DNA of 64,000 nucleotides, from assembly GCA_047967505.1 (NCBI GenBank), contig CM106538.1. The stretch is one strand, 5' to 3'. Both the position numbers and the translations under genes were made by a program. Source of the DNA: Dipteris shenzhenensis (Eukaryota; Polypodiophyta; Polypodiopsida; Gleicheniales). This document shows positions 22,560-32,548 of this stretch, in pieces (the first letter of the stretch is position 1; each line of letters opens with the position of its first letter). The notes under the pieces were generated by a model. The model was not told the origin of the DNA. It made no database searches and was given only the letters and a program-made list of their open reading frames with translations.

Positions 22560-24045
22560 ACTTGTTCAAGCTCTCAGCCAGGCCATTTGCCCTGGGGTAG
22601 TATGGCATCAACTTCCTATGTATGATCATGAATTCACTAGTCAGGATTGCTATAGTTTCATTGAGGAAAGAGTTCCTCGATCACTGACCATTCTAAGGGG
22701 CACCAAACTGTGCGATGACTTGTTTGTATAAAAACTTAGCTATGGATTGCGCATCAGCTTTTCTTGTGGCTAGGCCCTCCACCCATTTGGTGAAATAATA
22801 TGTGGCCAGGATAATGTATTTGACCCTATTCCTCTAGCGGTTGGGCTTATCGGCGGGCTAATAAAGTCTATGCTCCATTTCTCAAAGTGTTGATTGATTA
22901 ATATTCCTGTTAGGGGCATCATGTCCACTTTATGTCAAATTTGCACCCTTTGGCAGGGTTCACATTGCTTGATAAACTCAATTGCATCTCCAAAGAGAGT
23001 TGTCCACCATAGGCTTGCATGCAACACTTTAAGTGACGTAAATTCAATGGTGGGTGAAGTAACCACCTGCTATCCTAGAATGGGCTTCTTCGAGAACATC
23101 GATGGGCTTTTCAAGCACATCGATATATTCATGCTCACATATGCATGTACACATGAGGGCATCGTTGCCCATGCAGTATAGTTGGCCTACAATTAGCTGA
23201 TATGGTGCTACATCCTTGATGAGTTTGTGGGCTTTGTCCCTCTTGAGGGCTTTGTCTAGAGAGGACCCATTTGCAAGGTAGTGGCCTATTTTTGTTGCCC
23301 ATTCCAGAATTATGTCAATGAGGAATAGGGGAGCATCTGAGAGGTCATCCTCAACTCCCGTTGGAGCCTCCCCATTGGGAATCCTTGAGAGGTGGTCGCC
23401 TAGGATGTGGGTCTTTCCTTTACGTACCACGACTGTGAAGTCAAACTCCAAAAGGATTAGCATCCACCTTGTGATGTGTCCCATCATGCAGGGCCAGGGC
23501 TTGTTAACCAAATATGGTAAGGCTCGATTGATCAACAAAAAAGATGAACATGTTGGCTAACAAGTAATGCCTAAACTTCTTAACTGCATAGACCATGGCC
23601 AGGCCTTCCCTCTTTGTTGTTGTGTAATTAACCTCGGCATCATTTAATTGTCGACTAGCAAAGTACACCAGGTAGTCCAGGTTGTACTCCCCTGGTTGGG
23701 CTAACACACATTTGATGGTATTAGGTAGTTCCTCCAACAACACTTGGTTGATTGAAGTTATACAAGGTGGGTGAGGTTGTGGACCCAATATGAGTGCCAT
23801 CAGGTTGGGTGGGGTCGTCAGGGCTAAAGGGGGGTCTTGCTCGATAGATCGGTGAAGGACCCTAGGGAATCGGCATTAGGAGGTGGCGTGGTTTCCCCAT
23901 CTATAGCAGTGTGCACAGTAGAGTGCTTGCCTTGCCCTAAGACAGGGGCACTCATTGGAGGGGTGATTGCTGTTGCATACCCCGCACCAAACATTGTCTC
24001 TCCTAGGAAACAAGTGGGGGTTACTTGGTGTCTCCTTGGAGGTTC
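22560..24045 (-). pseudogene. Ty3/gypsy gag knuckle, RNase H and integrase remnants
   Basis: Reading the minus strand from right to left: a cysteine-rich zinc-knuckle-like piece WCGVCNSNHPSNEC and YCAHCYRWGNHATS (about 24000-23880); an RNase H segment YFASRQLNDAEVNYTTTKRE then LAMVYAVKKFRHYLLA (23690-23560); LLEFDFTVVVRKGKTHILGD then HLSRIPNGEAPTG; the integrase zinc-finger region ending EEAHSRIAGGYF (about 23060); and integrase core pieces YYFTKWVEGLATRKADAQS (about 22780) and YYPRANGLAESLNK (about 22590). The usual aspartate of TDYFTKWVE is a tyrosine, and stops are frequent. Protease and the reverse-transcriptase palm are missing between knuckle and RNase H, so a kilobase or more is deleted. 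This was a plant gypsy element; it is dead. Confidence 0.85.
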
Positions 24046-25685
24046 CTAGCCTTCCATTACTTGCCCAGATAGTGGCATCTGTTTGCATTTGAGCTGACAT
24101 GGCATGCTTATTTGGTACTGTAGATAGCATTCTGTATAAGCGTCCTTCCTTGACACCTTTTGTACTAGCTGACATCTTTTGGATTTGTCTCTGATAGTGC
24201 ATTCATCACCATCGAAGATGACTTTGTAATTGTGTTTCGTCTTTTGGCCTACTGACAAAAGGTTCTTGCTGAGCTTCGGAACATAGAGCACATCTTTGAC
24301 TAATCCTTTTGTACCAGTGAAATTGTTCATAGGGATAACACCTATCCCTTGAACCGGATTCGGTGTATTGTCTGCTGTGTAGATGACATTCTTCTGACCT
24401 TCTAATGGTTTCATCTCTGTGAACCATTCCTGATGATTTGTCATATGAGATGATGCACCGCTGTCGATGTACCAAGGATCCTGTTCCACTTGGTCGACTT
24501 GATAATTGTAATCTTCTTTGGGATTGAAATCAGTGTCTAGGTGCATTGTATCAGTCTGATGCAATTCCTCTCTTGTAAGAAACATATTTCCATGTTCATT
24601 TGCAAAATGACTGTGACTAGAATGTCCACCACGATGATTTCCTCTTCCTCGAGAATTCCCTCGATTACTGCTGGATTGATCGCCTTGGTCGTACTGCTTC
24701 TTGCGGCAATCTCTTTCATAGTGTCCAAACTTGTGACAGTAGTTGCACTGAATGTTTGACACATTGGTGGATGCATTCCCTCGACCTTGAAATCTTCCTC
24801 GATTGGAATGATTTCCTCTTTGCTGATTCTGATTTTGCTGAGGATGATGCTGATGTTGATGTTGATGTTGATGCTGACTTTGATTTTGTTGATGATGACC
24901 ACTTTTCTTATATGATCTACCTCTGTTTCTGCCTTTGCCTCTGCTTCTGTCTGAAGCTGTGAATGCCTGATCATTAGAATGACCTTTACGTGCTTGAATG
25001 GCCTGAGTCCTGAGTTCTTCACCAAGTAGGACTGACTGAAGTTCTTCTAGTGTCGGAATTTGCTGTTGGATGGCAATACTCTGGACTAGATTCTCATATC
25101 CCTCTCCTAGTCCGTTCAGAATGACTTGAACCATTTCTGCGGGTTCATAGTCTCTTCTGCTACTGCAAGTTGATTGTTGTAGTCTTTTATGCGGAGTACA
25201 TAAGCATGACCGGTTTCACTACTGTTGCAAAAACTCTGGTTAATTTGGTTTCTCAGGGTGAGAATCCTGGATATGTTCTTGGACTCGTAGAGTGCTGCGA
25301 ACATATCCCATGCTTCTTTTGATGTCTTAACTGTGTTGAGTTGTCCTAGCATGACATCTTGCACATTCTGCTTGATCAGATGATAGGCATACTTGTCTTT
25401 CTTATCCCATTCTGCTTGAGCTCGGGCAATGGCAGGATCTGCTACTGGTGCGAAAACTATTTGTGTAGATGTAGATCCTGATGTAGATTCCATTGCTGGT
25501 GCTGTGACAACAGATGGAGTAGAGCTACTGGTGACTGGATCGGCCAATGGTCTAGGTGTAGACCCATCAACATACTCCCATTTGTCCTGAAGCACAAGAA
25601 TGGTCTCCATTCGGTATTTCCATGTACCGTAATTGGAGTTGTCTAACTTAGCAGATGCCTCCACATTGAGGTTGCTAGTCGACAT
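24046..25685 (-). pseudogene. Ty1/copia gag-protease region
   Basis: The minus strand opens with MSTSNLNVEASAKLDNSNYG and TWKYRMETILVLQDKWEYVD, the classic copia gag N-terminus. The frame shifts near 25125 and continues as MVQVILNGLGEGYENLVQSI. A CCHC zinc knuckle CNYCHKFGHYERDC (about 24735-24690) follows a His/Gln/Asn-rich linker. The protease motif WYIDSGASSHMTN (about 24460) and the downstream DVLYVPKLSKNLLSVGQ segment come next. A further frameshift leads into the pre-integrase piece LYRMLSTVPNKHAMSAQMQT, which breaks off at DATIW near 24065. Integrase, reverse transcriptase and RNase H of this copia copy are absent; gypsy sequence continues instead. Gag packages element RNA and the protease matures the polyprotein. 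Confidence 0.9.
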
Positions 25686-26359
25686 GGTGCAAAAAATGTA
25701 CTCAAAAAGTGTCCTGAAAATCTCTGTATGAATCAACTGCAAATACACTGAAGATGCCAAGTGAAATCTCTGTACCCTCGGTGAAGATAGAACTGCAGTA
25801 TATAAAATCTAATCTGTGTTACAAGGCTTGTGGCAATCATGCCGGGAATAGCCAAGAGGCTTTACAAGGCTGAAAATGATGTGCACGATGTCGTGAGATA
25901 GCCAAATAGGCTTTACAATGGTGGCATGTGTGTGTGAAATCAAATGCTATCTGCCCACTGAATCAATCTGCAATGCCTCTGAAATCTGAAGTCTACTCAC
26001 TGAACTGATGAACGTAAGGTTTCAGGTAATGTAATGATGTGAAATCGGATGTGAGCGTATGGACTGACTCCGAGTAGGTACTAGTCGGGAATTTCGGGCA
26101 TGGCTTAGATTGGCAACTTGGGGAATTCAAAGTGTCCCCTCTATGGCGATCTAGTCTACTCTGATCTAGATCTAAACCAACTGTCGATTGATGAAAGAAT
26201 AGCAAATAATTCCTTTTCTTTTGTTCTTTTTAAGTGCTGGGTCAGATGCGTCGATGTAGAGGCAAATGTGCGTGAAGGAAGTGGTTTTGTCAGCGAGGCT
26301 CAAATGTGAGTATAACTTGCACCGAAATGTGCGCATGATGTAACGAGTGCGTAGAGCAT

Positions 26360-27620
26360 GAAAAAATGAGCGACTTTCCTTTTTGGAGTGCCCTCAAATT
26401 CTTCCTGGATCAAGAGATATGACTTGATCTAGGTGGAGGGGCAAAAGGAGTGCAAATGGTGCTCAGTGATGATGTGTCACTGTGAGTCACATGCTATGAT
26501 GATGTGGCACTGTGCCTAGCAAGAGGTGTGCCTGTGAAGCCTTGTGCTGAGGTGGCAGCTGTGTGCACATGCAGTGTGTGCACAGTGTGCTTGACAAGGG
26601 ACTATGCCTGCAAGGGTCAGTGCTGACTGGACAGCTGAGGTGGCAGTGCTGAGGTGGCACTAGTGATGTGGCACTACTGAGGTGGCAGAGGTGATGTGGT
26701 AGTGATGACATGGCTGATGACATGGCCACAATGACGTGTCAACTGATGTGGGAGCCTACATGGCACTGATGAGCTGGCAGGGTGATGTGGCACAAGTGAC
26801 GTGGCCTGCTGATGTGGCTATCGATGATGACATGGTAGTGGTGATGTGGACTGCTTACATGGTTGATGATGTGGCACTATGGATAAGGGTGCAATCCGAA
26901 TGGAGATACGTGCCATCAAGTGAGCAGCGGGCTAAGGAAGGCCAAGCCTTTTTGTTGAAACGGTCATTGTGCAGCATGGGCTGCGCCTCAAGACCTGCCT
27001 TGTGTAGAGAGCCTTAGAGCTGCTGGAGAGGCTGAGAATCGCAGGAGCCTGTTGATGCGACTATTCTATTAGAGCTTTGCACGTCCTTCCTAGGAGGGGG
27101 GTTGCTCATTGAAGAGCTTGTTAAACGTAGCATTGAGGTTGTGAGCCTTTGCTACAGCTTCCTATGCCTTGTGAAGAAGGAGTCGTAGATAAGAAAGGAG
27201 GCAGCAGTCGTGGAGTCCTTTGACACCTTTGGTACTCCTCACAAGCCAAAACAGCTAGAAATAGTTCTTCAGTGAAAGCTCTCTCAAGTAGACTTGCGGA
27301 AAACTCTTCCTATCTACCCTTCTCTCTGTCTCAGGAGTAGAATCTTGGGGATGTAAGTCTCTCTCTCTCATAAATAAGATCAAATGAAGGAAATCTCAAG
27401 AACTCTCTTTCACAAAAACATCTCTCAAACTCACAAAGAAACAATGAAGTGAATGGAAGAAGATTAACGGAAATCTCTCAATCTCTCATGGACAGAATTC
27501 TCTCAAATGGATGGAAATTCTATCACTCAACGGAAGTGAAAGAATGAACACAAACTGTCAATCTCTCAATCACTCTCTCACACTCTCAAGAATCGCAATG
27601 CCTCAGCAGAAGGCAAGGGA
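26360..27620 (-). mobile_element. internal/leader region of a non-autonomous LTR element
   Basis: This stretch shares words with the interior of the complete LTR element at 46.4-49.4 kb. TTTCCTTTTTGGAG followed by CAAATTCTTCCTGGAT occurs at about 26376 and again at about 47127. Both interiors hold GATGTGGCAC words and a CTCTCAA/GGACGGAAATT-rich leader next to the primer-binding site. No retroelement protein is encoded. The left end and the 3' LTR are not found; the copia copy to the left may have removed them. Confidence 0.5.
26465..26880. repeat. GATGTGGCA-rich low-complexity region
   Basis: Variants of TGATGTGGCAC, TGAGGTGGCAG and TGACATGGC recur more than fifteen times at 10-30 base spacing. 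The apparent open frames on both strands follow from this repetition. Confidence 0.85.
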
Positions 27621-27632
27621 GCTCTGATACCA
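27621..27632 (-). other. primer-binding site (tRNA-iMet type)
   Basis: The minus strand reads TGGTATCAGAGC immediately after the LTR that ends in CA. This is the perfect plant initiator-tRNA-Met primer site, so the element is transcribed on the minus strand. Confidence 0.85.
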
Positions 27633-27889
27633 TGCCAAAATATGAAGAGGGGAGAGGAGAAGAGTGGAGATGAGGAGAGAGGGCACAGCTAGAGAGCACA
27701 CCACTAATGACTAACTGTACACTAGATTTAGTTGAAAAAATAGAATATATACAAACCCTTTTAGGGTTAGGGTTAGGGGTTCTAACCCTTTCTTTTATAG
27801 CACTCTATAAGGTTAGTGCTATGCACATATGATCACGTGATGGTGCTATGCACACATGGTCACATGATGTTGAGCGTGAACTCTCAACA
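27633..27889 (-). mobile_element. 5' LTR, 257 bp, minus-strand element
   Basis: Read on the minus strand it begins TGTTGAGAGTTC and ends TTTGGCA, so it has TG...CA ends and abuts the primer-binding site. A TATAAAAG promoter box lies at about 27796-27803. A telomere-like stretch of tandem TTAGGG-type units sits at 27761-27790. On its right the Helitron-like helicase reading frame resumes at once, so the element inserted into that gene. AAAGT at 27890 would be one copy of a target duplication; the partner was not found. Confidence 0.75.
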
Positions 27890-29260
27890 AAAGTACTATG
27901 AGCTAAAGACACCTATGCACCAAAATGATAACAAATTCCTGAAAGTTTTAAACCGTGTTAGAATCGCCACTCACACTGAAAAAGATTTGAGATACTTAAA
28001 TGCACTTTATCATCATTCACCTATAAACAAACATGAAGTTCCACACCTATTCGACACAAACACAGCAAAAGACAAGCACAATGAAGAGATTTTTCATATG
28101 TTGAAGTCTGAGACCCACTTTCTTAAAGCCATAGACATTAAGCATAAAACATGCAACAAGACAATCCAACTACCGAGTGACCCAAAGAGCACTAGTGGCC
28201 TTCATGTTGAACTATGCTTGAAACTTGGTATGATAGTCGAACTCCGCTAAGGAAACCTCAACATTGCTGATGGCTTGGTTAATGGTGTAGATGCCACCTT
28301 CATGGACTCAAACACAAGCCAAAAGCCATTTGTCAGATGGCTATCCTTCTCAAATAACCAAATCGGCACCAAAACTAGAGCAAGGAGCTCAACATTCTAC
28401 TTAAGTGCTACCAATCCATCATGGACACCAATCTTCCAAGTCACTCGTGAGTTTCAAAAAGGAAAAAATCAAGTCACCACAATTTCTAGGCATCAATTCC
28501 CCCTACAACCTGCTGTTGCATGAACAATTCATCGTTCTCAAGGACTTTCTATGGACTACTTGGGGTTCATCGACCCTCCTGGCATTAATTACATGGCCTA
28601 GCTTACACTGCTTTGTCACGTGTGTGAGATCCATCAAATCCCTACATGATCCAACCATTAGTAATGAAGCACATAAAGGTTGACACATCTGTTCTACAAG
28701 AAATCGAAAGGCCCAAGTCAACTTGTGCTTGGAACTTGGACTCCTTAAACCTTTATGAATACAATGCACAATATCAATTTCTGTTATCATGGAACACAAG
28801 GACATTCCAAAGGCACAAGCAAGACATACTTTCCAATACAAATGTAATTGCCTCGCAAGCTCTTTGATTCCAAGAAGTACATGGGCAACAATGCGATGAT
28901 ACTAACATCCCTAACTTCAAACAAATAATGGGGAGAATGGGTCTTGGCATCTTTACTTGCTATAAAAGTGAAGTAGACCGCTTAGACAAACAATATTACT
29001 TCCATGATGGCATCGAATGCTTGCTAACAATTTTCCAATCTCCACTCTTCTAAACAAAGGCTATATAAGTCCCCAAAAGCACACAGAAATACACTTATTG
29101 ACTTACTAGACCACATTTTCAAGTACTTGAACTCAAACATGCTCACATACATCATTGTGAGACTTCAACATAGACTACATAATAAAAACGACAAACATGC
29201 AAAAACTACTCATCCTCATGGAACTTCAAAATATGCAACAACTAATACATGACCCCACTA
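27890..29260 (+). pseudogene. PIF1-type helicase plus endonuclease (Helitron/Helentron-like)
   Basis: Helitrons move by a Rep/helicase protein. Readable here are the C-terminal helicase motifs: YYELKTPMHQNDNKFLKVLN, a TN switch region FDTNTAKDKHNEEIF, LHVELCLKLGMIVELR then NIADGLVNGVDATF, RHQFPLQPAVA then TIHRSQG (canonical TIHKSQG), and YTALSRV (canonical YVALSRV). Beyond them a segment FLLSWNTRTFQRHKQDI, FQEVHGQQCDDTNIPNF and MGLGIFTCYKSEVD resembles the start of an APE-type endonuclease, as in the Rep-helicase-EN proteins of Helentrons. Stops at 28248, 28521 and 28647 and frame changes make it dead. The N-terminal helicase half and any Rep domain are cut off by the LTR insertion at 27889. 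A cellular PIF1 is less likely because of the endonuclease tail. Confidence 0.75.
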
Positions 29261-29570
29261 CAATACATAGCTCCAAATTGGATCATATTTGAAGAAATAC
29301 AATCGTTAGGCAGGCAGCATAGTGCCATAAAACACAAAATCCAAGCTCTCCTTGAGCCATGTGTCCTCCTATTTTTAGTCCTTGAGCTCTATTTTCAGTT
29401 TTGATTCATCTAAATTCAGTTTCGTACCTTGCTAATAAGTTGATCCTTTGCTTTACTTCCTGTGAGTTTCGAGCTTTGTTTGTTGTGTGAAAGCTTTCCG
29501 TCGCCATAGCCATATAGCCGCCGAGCTCGCTCATCACCATAGCCCCGCGAGCTCTAGCTTCACCTTCGCC

Positions 29571-29944
29571 ATGGCTCCCCCCCTGTCATCGACGCTTCCA
29601 TCATCCAACCAATCCATGCTTTCCTCCTCCTCCCTCTCCATCGAAGCCCTCCTCGCCGCCCTTGTTCCCCCCACCAAGTCCCTCACTCACCCCCCATCTT
29701 GTGCTTCTTTGTTGGCACCAGTGGGGCCGCATCTTCCTCAGCGTCAACCTGGAATTTGTTAGTTTCACAAGAAAACGTTGAGGAAAATGCAGCTCCTCCT
29801 GTTGTTTCTGCCATGAAGCCTTATAAAGATTGCGAGGCTGAGTACGGAGATGTCATCCGATCGGTTTTGGAAATTGCCAAAGGTCTTTCCAAGAACATGT
29901 GTTTGGGCTCTTTTACTGGTCGGCTAGATAATAGTCCAAGCTAA
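29571..29944 (+). pseudogene. two gene-like frames, unidentified
   Basis: A start MAPPLSSTLPSSNQSMLSSS follows a CT-rich leader and gives an Ala/Ser/Pro-rich N-terminus, as organelle transit peptides often do. A single frame change near 29700 links it to WNLLVSQENVEENAAPPVV, then YKDCEAEYGDVIRSVLEIA and KGLSKNMCLGSFTGRL. The same sense continues past a stop as FLIMKAAQHGEHELRLIAGQ. It has real coding texture and higher GC than its surroundings, but I do not recognise it. It could be the first exon of a host gene or a fragment captured by the neighbouring Helitron-like element. Confidence 0.4.
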
Positions 29945-30729
29945 GCAATTCCTCATCATGAAGGCGGCCCAGCATGGGGAGCACGAGCTCCGATTGATCG
30001 CAGGTCAGCGATCTCTGCAATTGAGTGATTCGGGGGATGCGACAGTGTAAATTCAAATGGCAAAGATGCCCATGATGTTGGGTTGCGAACTTCGGTTCAG
30101 AAAAACCTCTCCAATTGTCTCTCCCCTTCTAGATCATTCCTCGCTTCCCACCTCCTCTGTTCATAGACCCTTTTCTCGTGGATTGTTCCTCGCGTTCCTG
30201 AGAATCATTCTTCCTATCACTGCTCTTGATTTTGGGTTTTCGTGGCTCCGCTCGCTCAAAGATCCCTCTCAGACTTGCATTCAGCGCGATCGGGTGAACT
30301 CATCCACAATGATGTCTTGTAGAGCCTCCTACGTGCTTGATCGCCCATAGATCACGTAGAAAGAACTTCGATCTACAAATTTCTATCCTTGAAGTAGCAA
30401 ACCAATCTCATGCCCTCGCTCCACAAGAGCGTCCATTGAAATGCTAACAGACATCCGCTCCAAACCACATGCTTGGATGCAATTGTTGGTCTCAATCCAT
30501 TCTAATATATTTTTGATCATCACGATAGAAGTCTATGACGTGAAGGCAGCTCTACATGTTTGAGAATTCAGGTAGCTCCGTGGAATGCGAAGAGCTACCG
30601 GTTCATCTGTGTGCATTTGCCGTGTCATCATCAAGAGCTCGCTGCATCATCATCAGGAGCTCGCTGTGTGCTTGAGAAGAATGTCATGCGAGATGGAAGA
30701 ATTCTTTACGAGTTCCAGGTCTAATTAAA

Positions 30730-30912
30730 AACCAAGCTCTTAGTACTTGATCTAATACGTATACTCCTGTATGTGGAATTGCGCTTTTGACCCGGAATGG
30801 CCAAGTCTTAGTTAGCGATTCCTATATGGAATCGGTGGCTTACAATATGAGCCTTCCACCTTTGCAGGCAGGCCTAGTTGCATTTGTGGCAAGAGATGGA
30901 GGAAGCTATGAG
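30730..30912 (+). pseudogene. cytidine deaminase C-terminal fragment
   Basis: Plant cytidine deaminases convert cytidine to uridine. The frame reads NQAL, a stop, then TYTPVCGIALLTRNGQVLV, SDSYMESVAYNMSLPPLQ and AGLVAFVARDGGSYE. This follows the C-terminal cytidine-deaminase-like domain of plant CDA proteins (SYxP...GVAL...GkVy.GsYMESaAYNPSl.PvQaALVdyva.gGGgYE). The in-frame TGA at 30748 and the lack of the N-terminal zinc-binding HAE/PCxxC domain show it is only a fragment. A GTCAGT donor-like site follows directly at 30913, suggesting the fragment ends at an ancestral exon border. It lies about 1.5 kb past the helicase-endonuclease remnant. Confidence 0.7.
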
Positions 30913-30984
30913 GTCAGTGAGTCTTGTGATGCTTCTTCTGCAGGTGCATCAATGCTTTGATGTTTGAGGTTTTTATCTACTCAG

Positions 30985-31083
30985 GCACGTGATCAAGTGA
31001 TGTTTGATCATACAGGCATAGAGCATGTTGGCGGGGACATTGTCAAGAGCGATGTACCATCTGGAGATGCCATTTTCATGATG
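30985..31083 (+). pseudogene. plant O-methyltransferase exon fragment
   Basis: The exon-sized piece translates as ARDQVMFDHTGIEHVGGD then IVKSDVPSGDAIFMM. It matches the S-adenosylmethionine-binding region of plant caffeate/flavonoid O-methyltransferases (PF00891: GvEHvGGDMF-svPkGDAIFMKWilHDW). An AG acceptor precedes it at 30983-30984 and a GTAAGC donor follows at 31084, both in the right places. No WxLHDW continuation or upstream DVGGG exon was found in the flanks, so this is a lone captured or orphaned exon. Confidence 0.7.
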
Positions 31084-31222
31084 GTAAGCCACATATATTT
31101 GTTGATACGCTTGATGCCTTGGACACAATATATATTAGCCGTCTGAAAGTAAGAAATTTCGACGGAATGACAGAGGGTTCTACATGGCTTTGACAATGAA
31201 GAATTATGCAATGTCCAAAAAA

Positions 31223-31320
31223 CATTATGCAATTTGCAAAATACACGATGCAAGATTCCAAGGAACGTACATACATTATGCAATTTGCAAAATACATGAT
31301 GCAAGATCCCAAGGAACGGC
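31223..31320. repeat. 51-bp tandem duplication
   Basis: Two copies starting CATTATGCAATTTGCAAAAT at 31223 and 31274 differ at only a few bases. Confidence 0.9.
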
Positions 31321-32301
31321 ACATTCCTTGGTCTTATAATTTTTGGAGAGAAACTGTGCCAACTCTCCCCCCACATGAACGTGTAGTTACACGAACATGT
31401 GGTTATATATCATGTGAAATTTGTGCCCAAATGATCATGTTTTCACATGATTATATGGTTATATACACTGCCAACTTTCTATGCACATGCCAACTCTCTA
31501 TCCACATCAATGTGTGGTTATATACAAGACGTGAACAATGCTATCTAATTATACATAACAATAAAACAAAGATTTGTTATGCAAATAAGAAAGCATTTTC
31601 AATTGTGCTTCATTTCCAATATACCTTCATGCCATATCTTATTACATTTTCAATGTATTAGAACATCAACTCATCATTCACTTTCATAATCTAACACATG
31701 CCTGCCCGGATCTAGTTGAAAACCGCATTGCTCGAACGCTCTAGGCATATTGGTCTAACCATTATGTAGTAGACACTTCTCTTTGAAGCATATGTTCTTA
31801 AACTTGGGCCAACCTTTGGAAGGCCTCATGAATGTAATTCAAACTTGTTCAAAAGGGAACGGAGTATCTACTGAACACTCACGGATTGTAATATAAGGAG
31901 CTCTCGAGGAACATAGCACACGGCTTGTGACGCTTCCAAATGACTAGGATCGAGGAGCTGGGCATCTGTTTCTTTGGTTTTCCAAACTGCTAGATCATCA
32001 CTCAAGCTTGAGGTTGTTACTGAACACCGGTCTTATACGTTGCCTCCTTGCGCTTATTTTTCGACCTCATGCTATTTTGTTGTTGTGAGGATCCTTCGCA
32101 CTTTTTTCCTTTATGTGGCTGGCAAGAGTGAGCTGTTGTCTGCAAAATACCCAGGAAGTTCTGAGGAGAAGCAAGTGTTTGGTCGTTGGACTACTCATGG
32201 GCACAGTAACAGGGCACTGCACAAAGTCTCATATCCAGGAACAATCATTTGTTCTTGACACGCCAATTGATAAGGTAAGCGTCAAAGTTTTTAACCCGTT
32301 A

Positions 32302-32475
32302 GATTGATAGAAACAAGTGACTTTTTTGGACTGGTGGGTTGTTTGAGGTTGTCTTGGAAATTGTTGTTTGTCCGAATGCTATGTTAGATTGACGGAAATA
32401 AGTGACTTTTTTGGACTTGTGGGCTGTTTGAGATTGTCTTGGACATTGTTGGGCATACTAGTTTGCCCAAATGCT
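32302..32475. repeat. ~85-bp tandem duplication
   Basis: Two copies start at about 32302 and 32386. They share GTGACTTTTTTGGACT, GTTGTCTTGGA and CCGAATGCT/CCAAATGCT in order. The second has a short insertion near its end. Confidence 0.85.
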
Positions 32476-32519
32476 TTGTTGGGGAGATACATTAGACGGA
32501 GAGGCGGGTAAAACAGTTG

Positions 32520-32548
32520 CCCACTATTTGCCTACTGCAAATAGTGGG
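32520..32548. repeat. perfect 12-bp stem hairpin
   Basis: CCCACTATTTGC and GCAAATAGTGGG pair perfectly around a 5-base loop. An AACAGTTGCCCACT word is repeated directly on both sides (about 32512 and 32552). No run of T follows that would suggest a polymerase III product. Confidence 0.8.

Noticed and set aside
26736-27017. 93-codon frame in the GATGTGGCA region
   Set aside because: Product of the low-complexity repetition; frames are open on both strands there.
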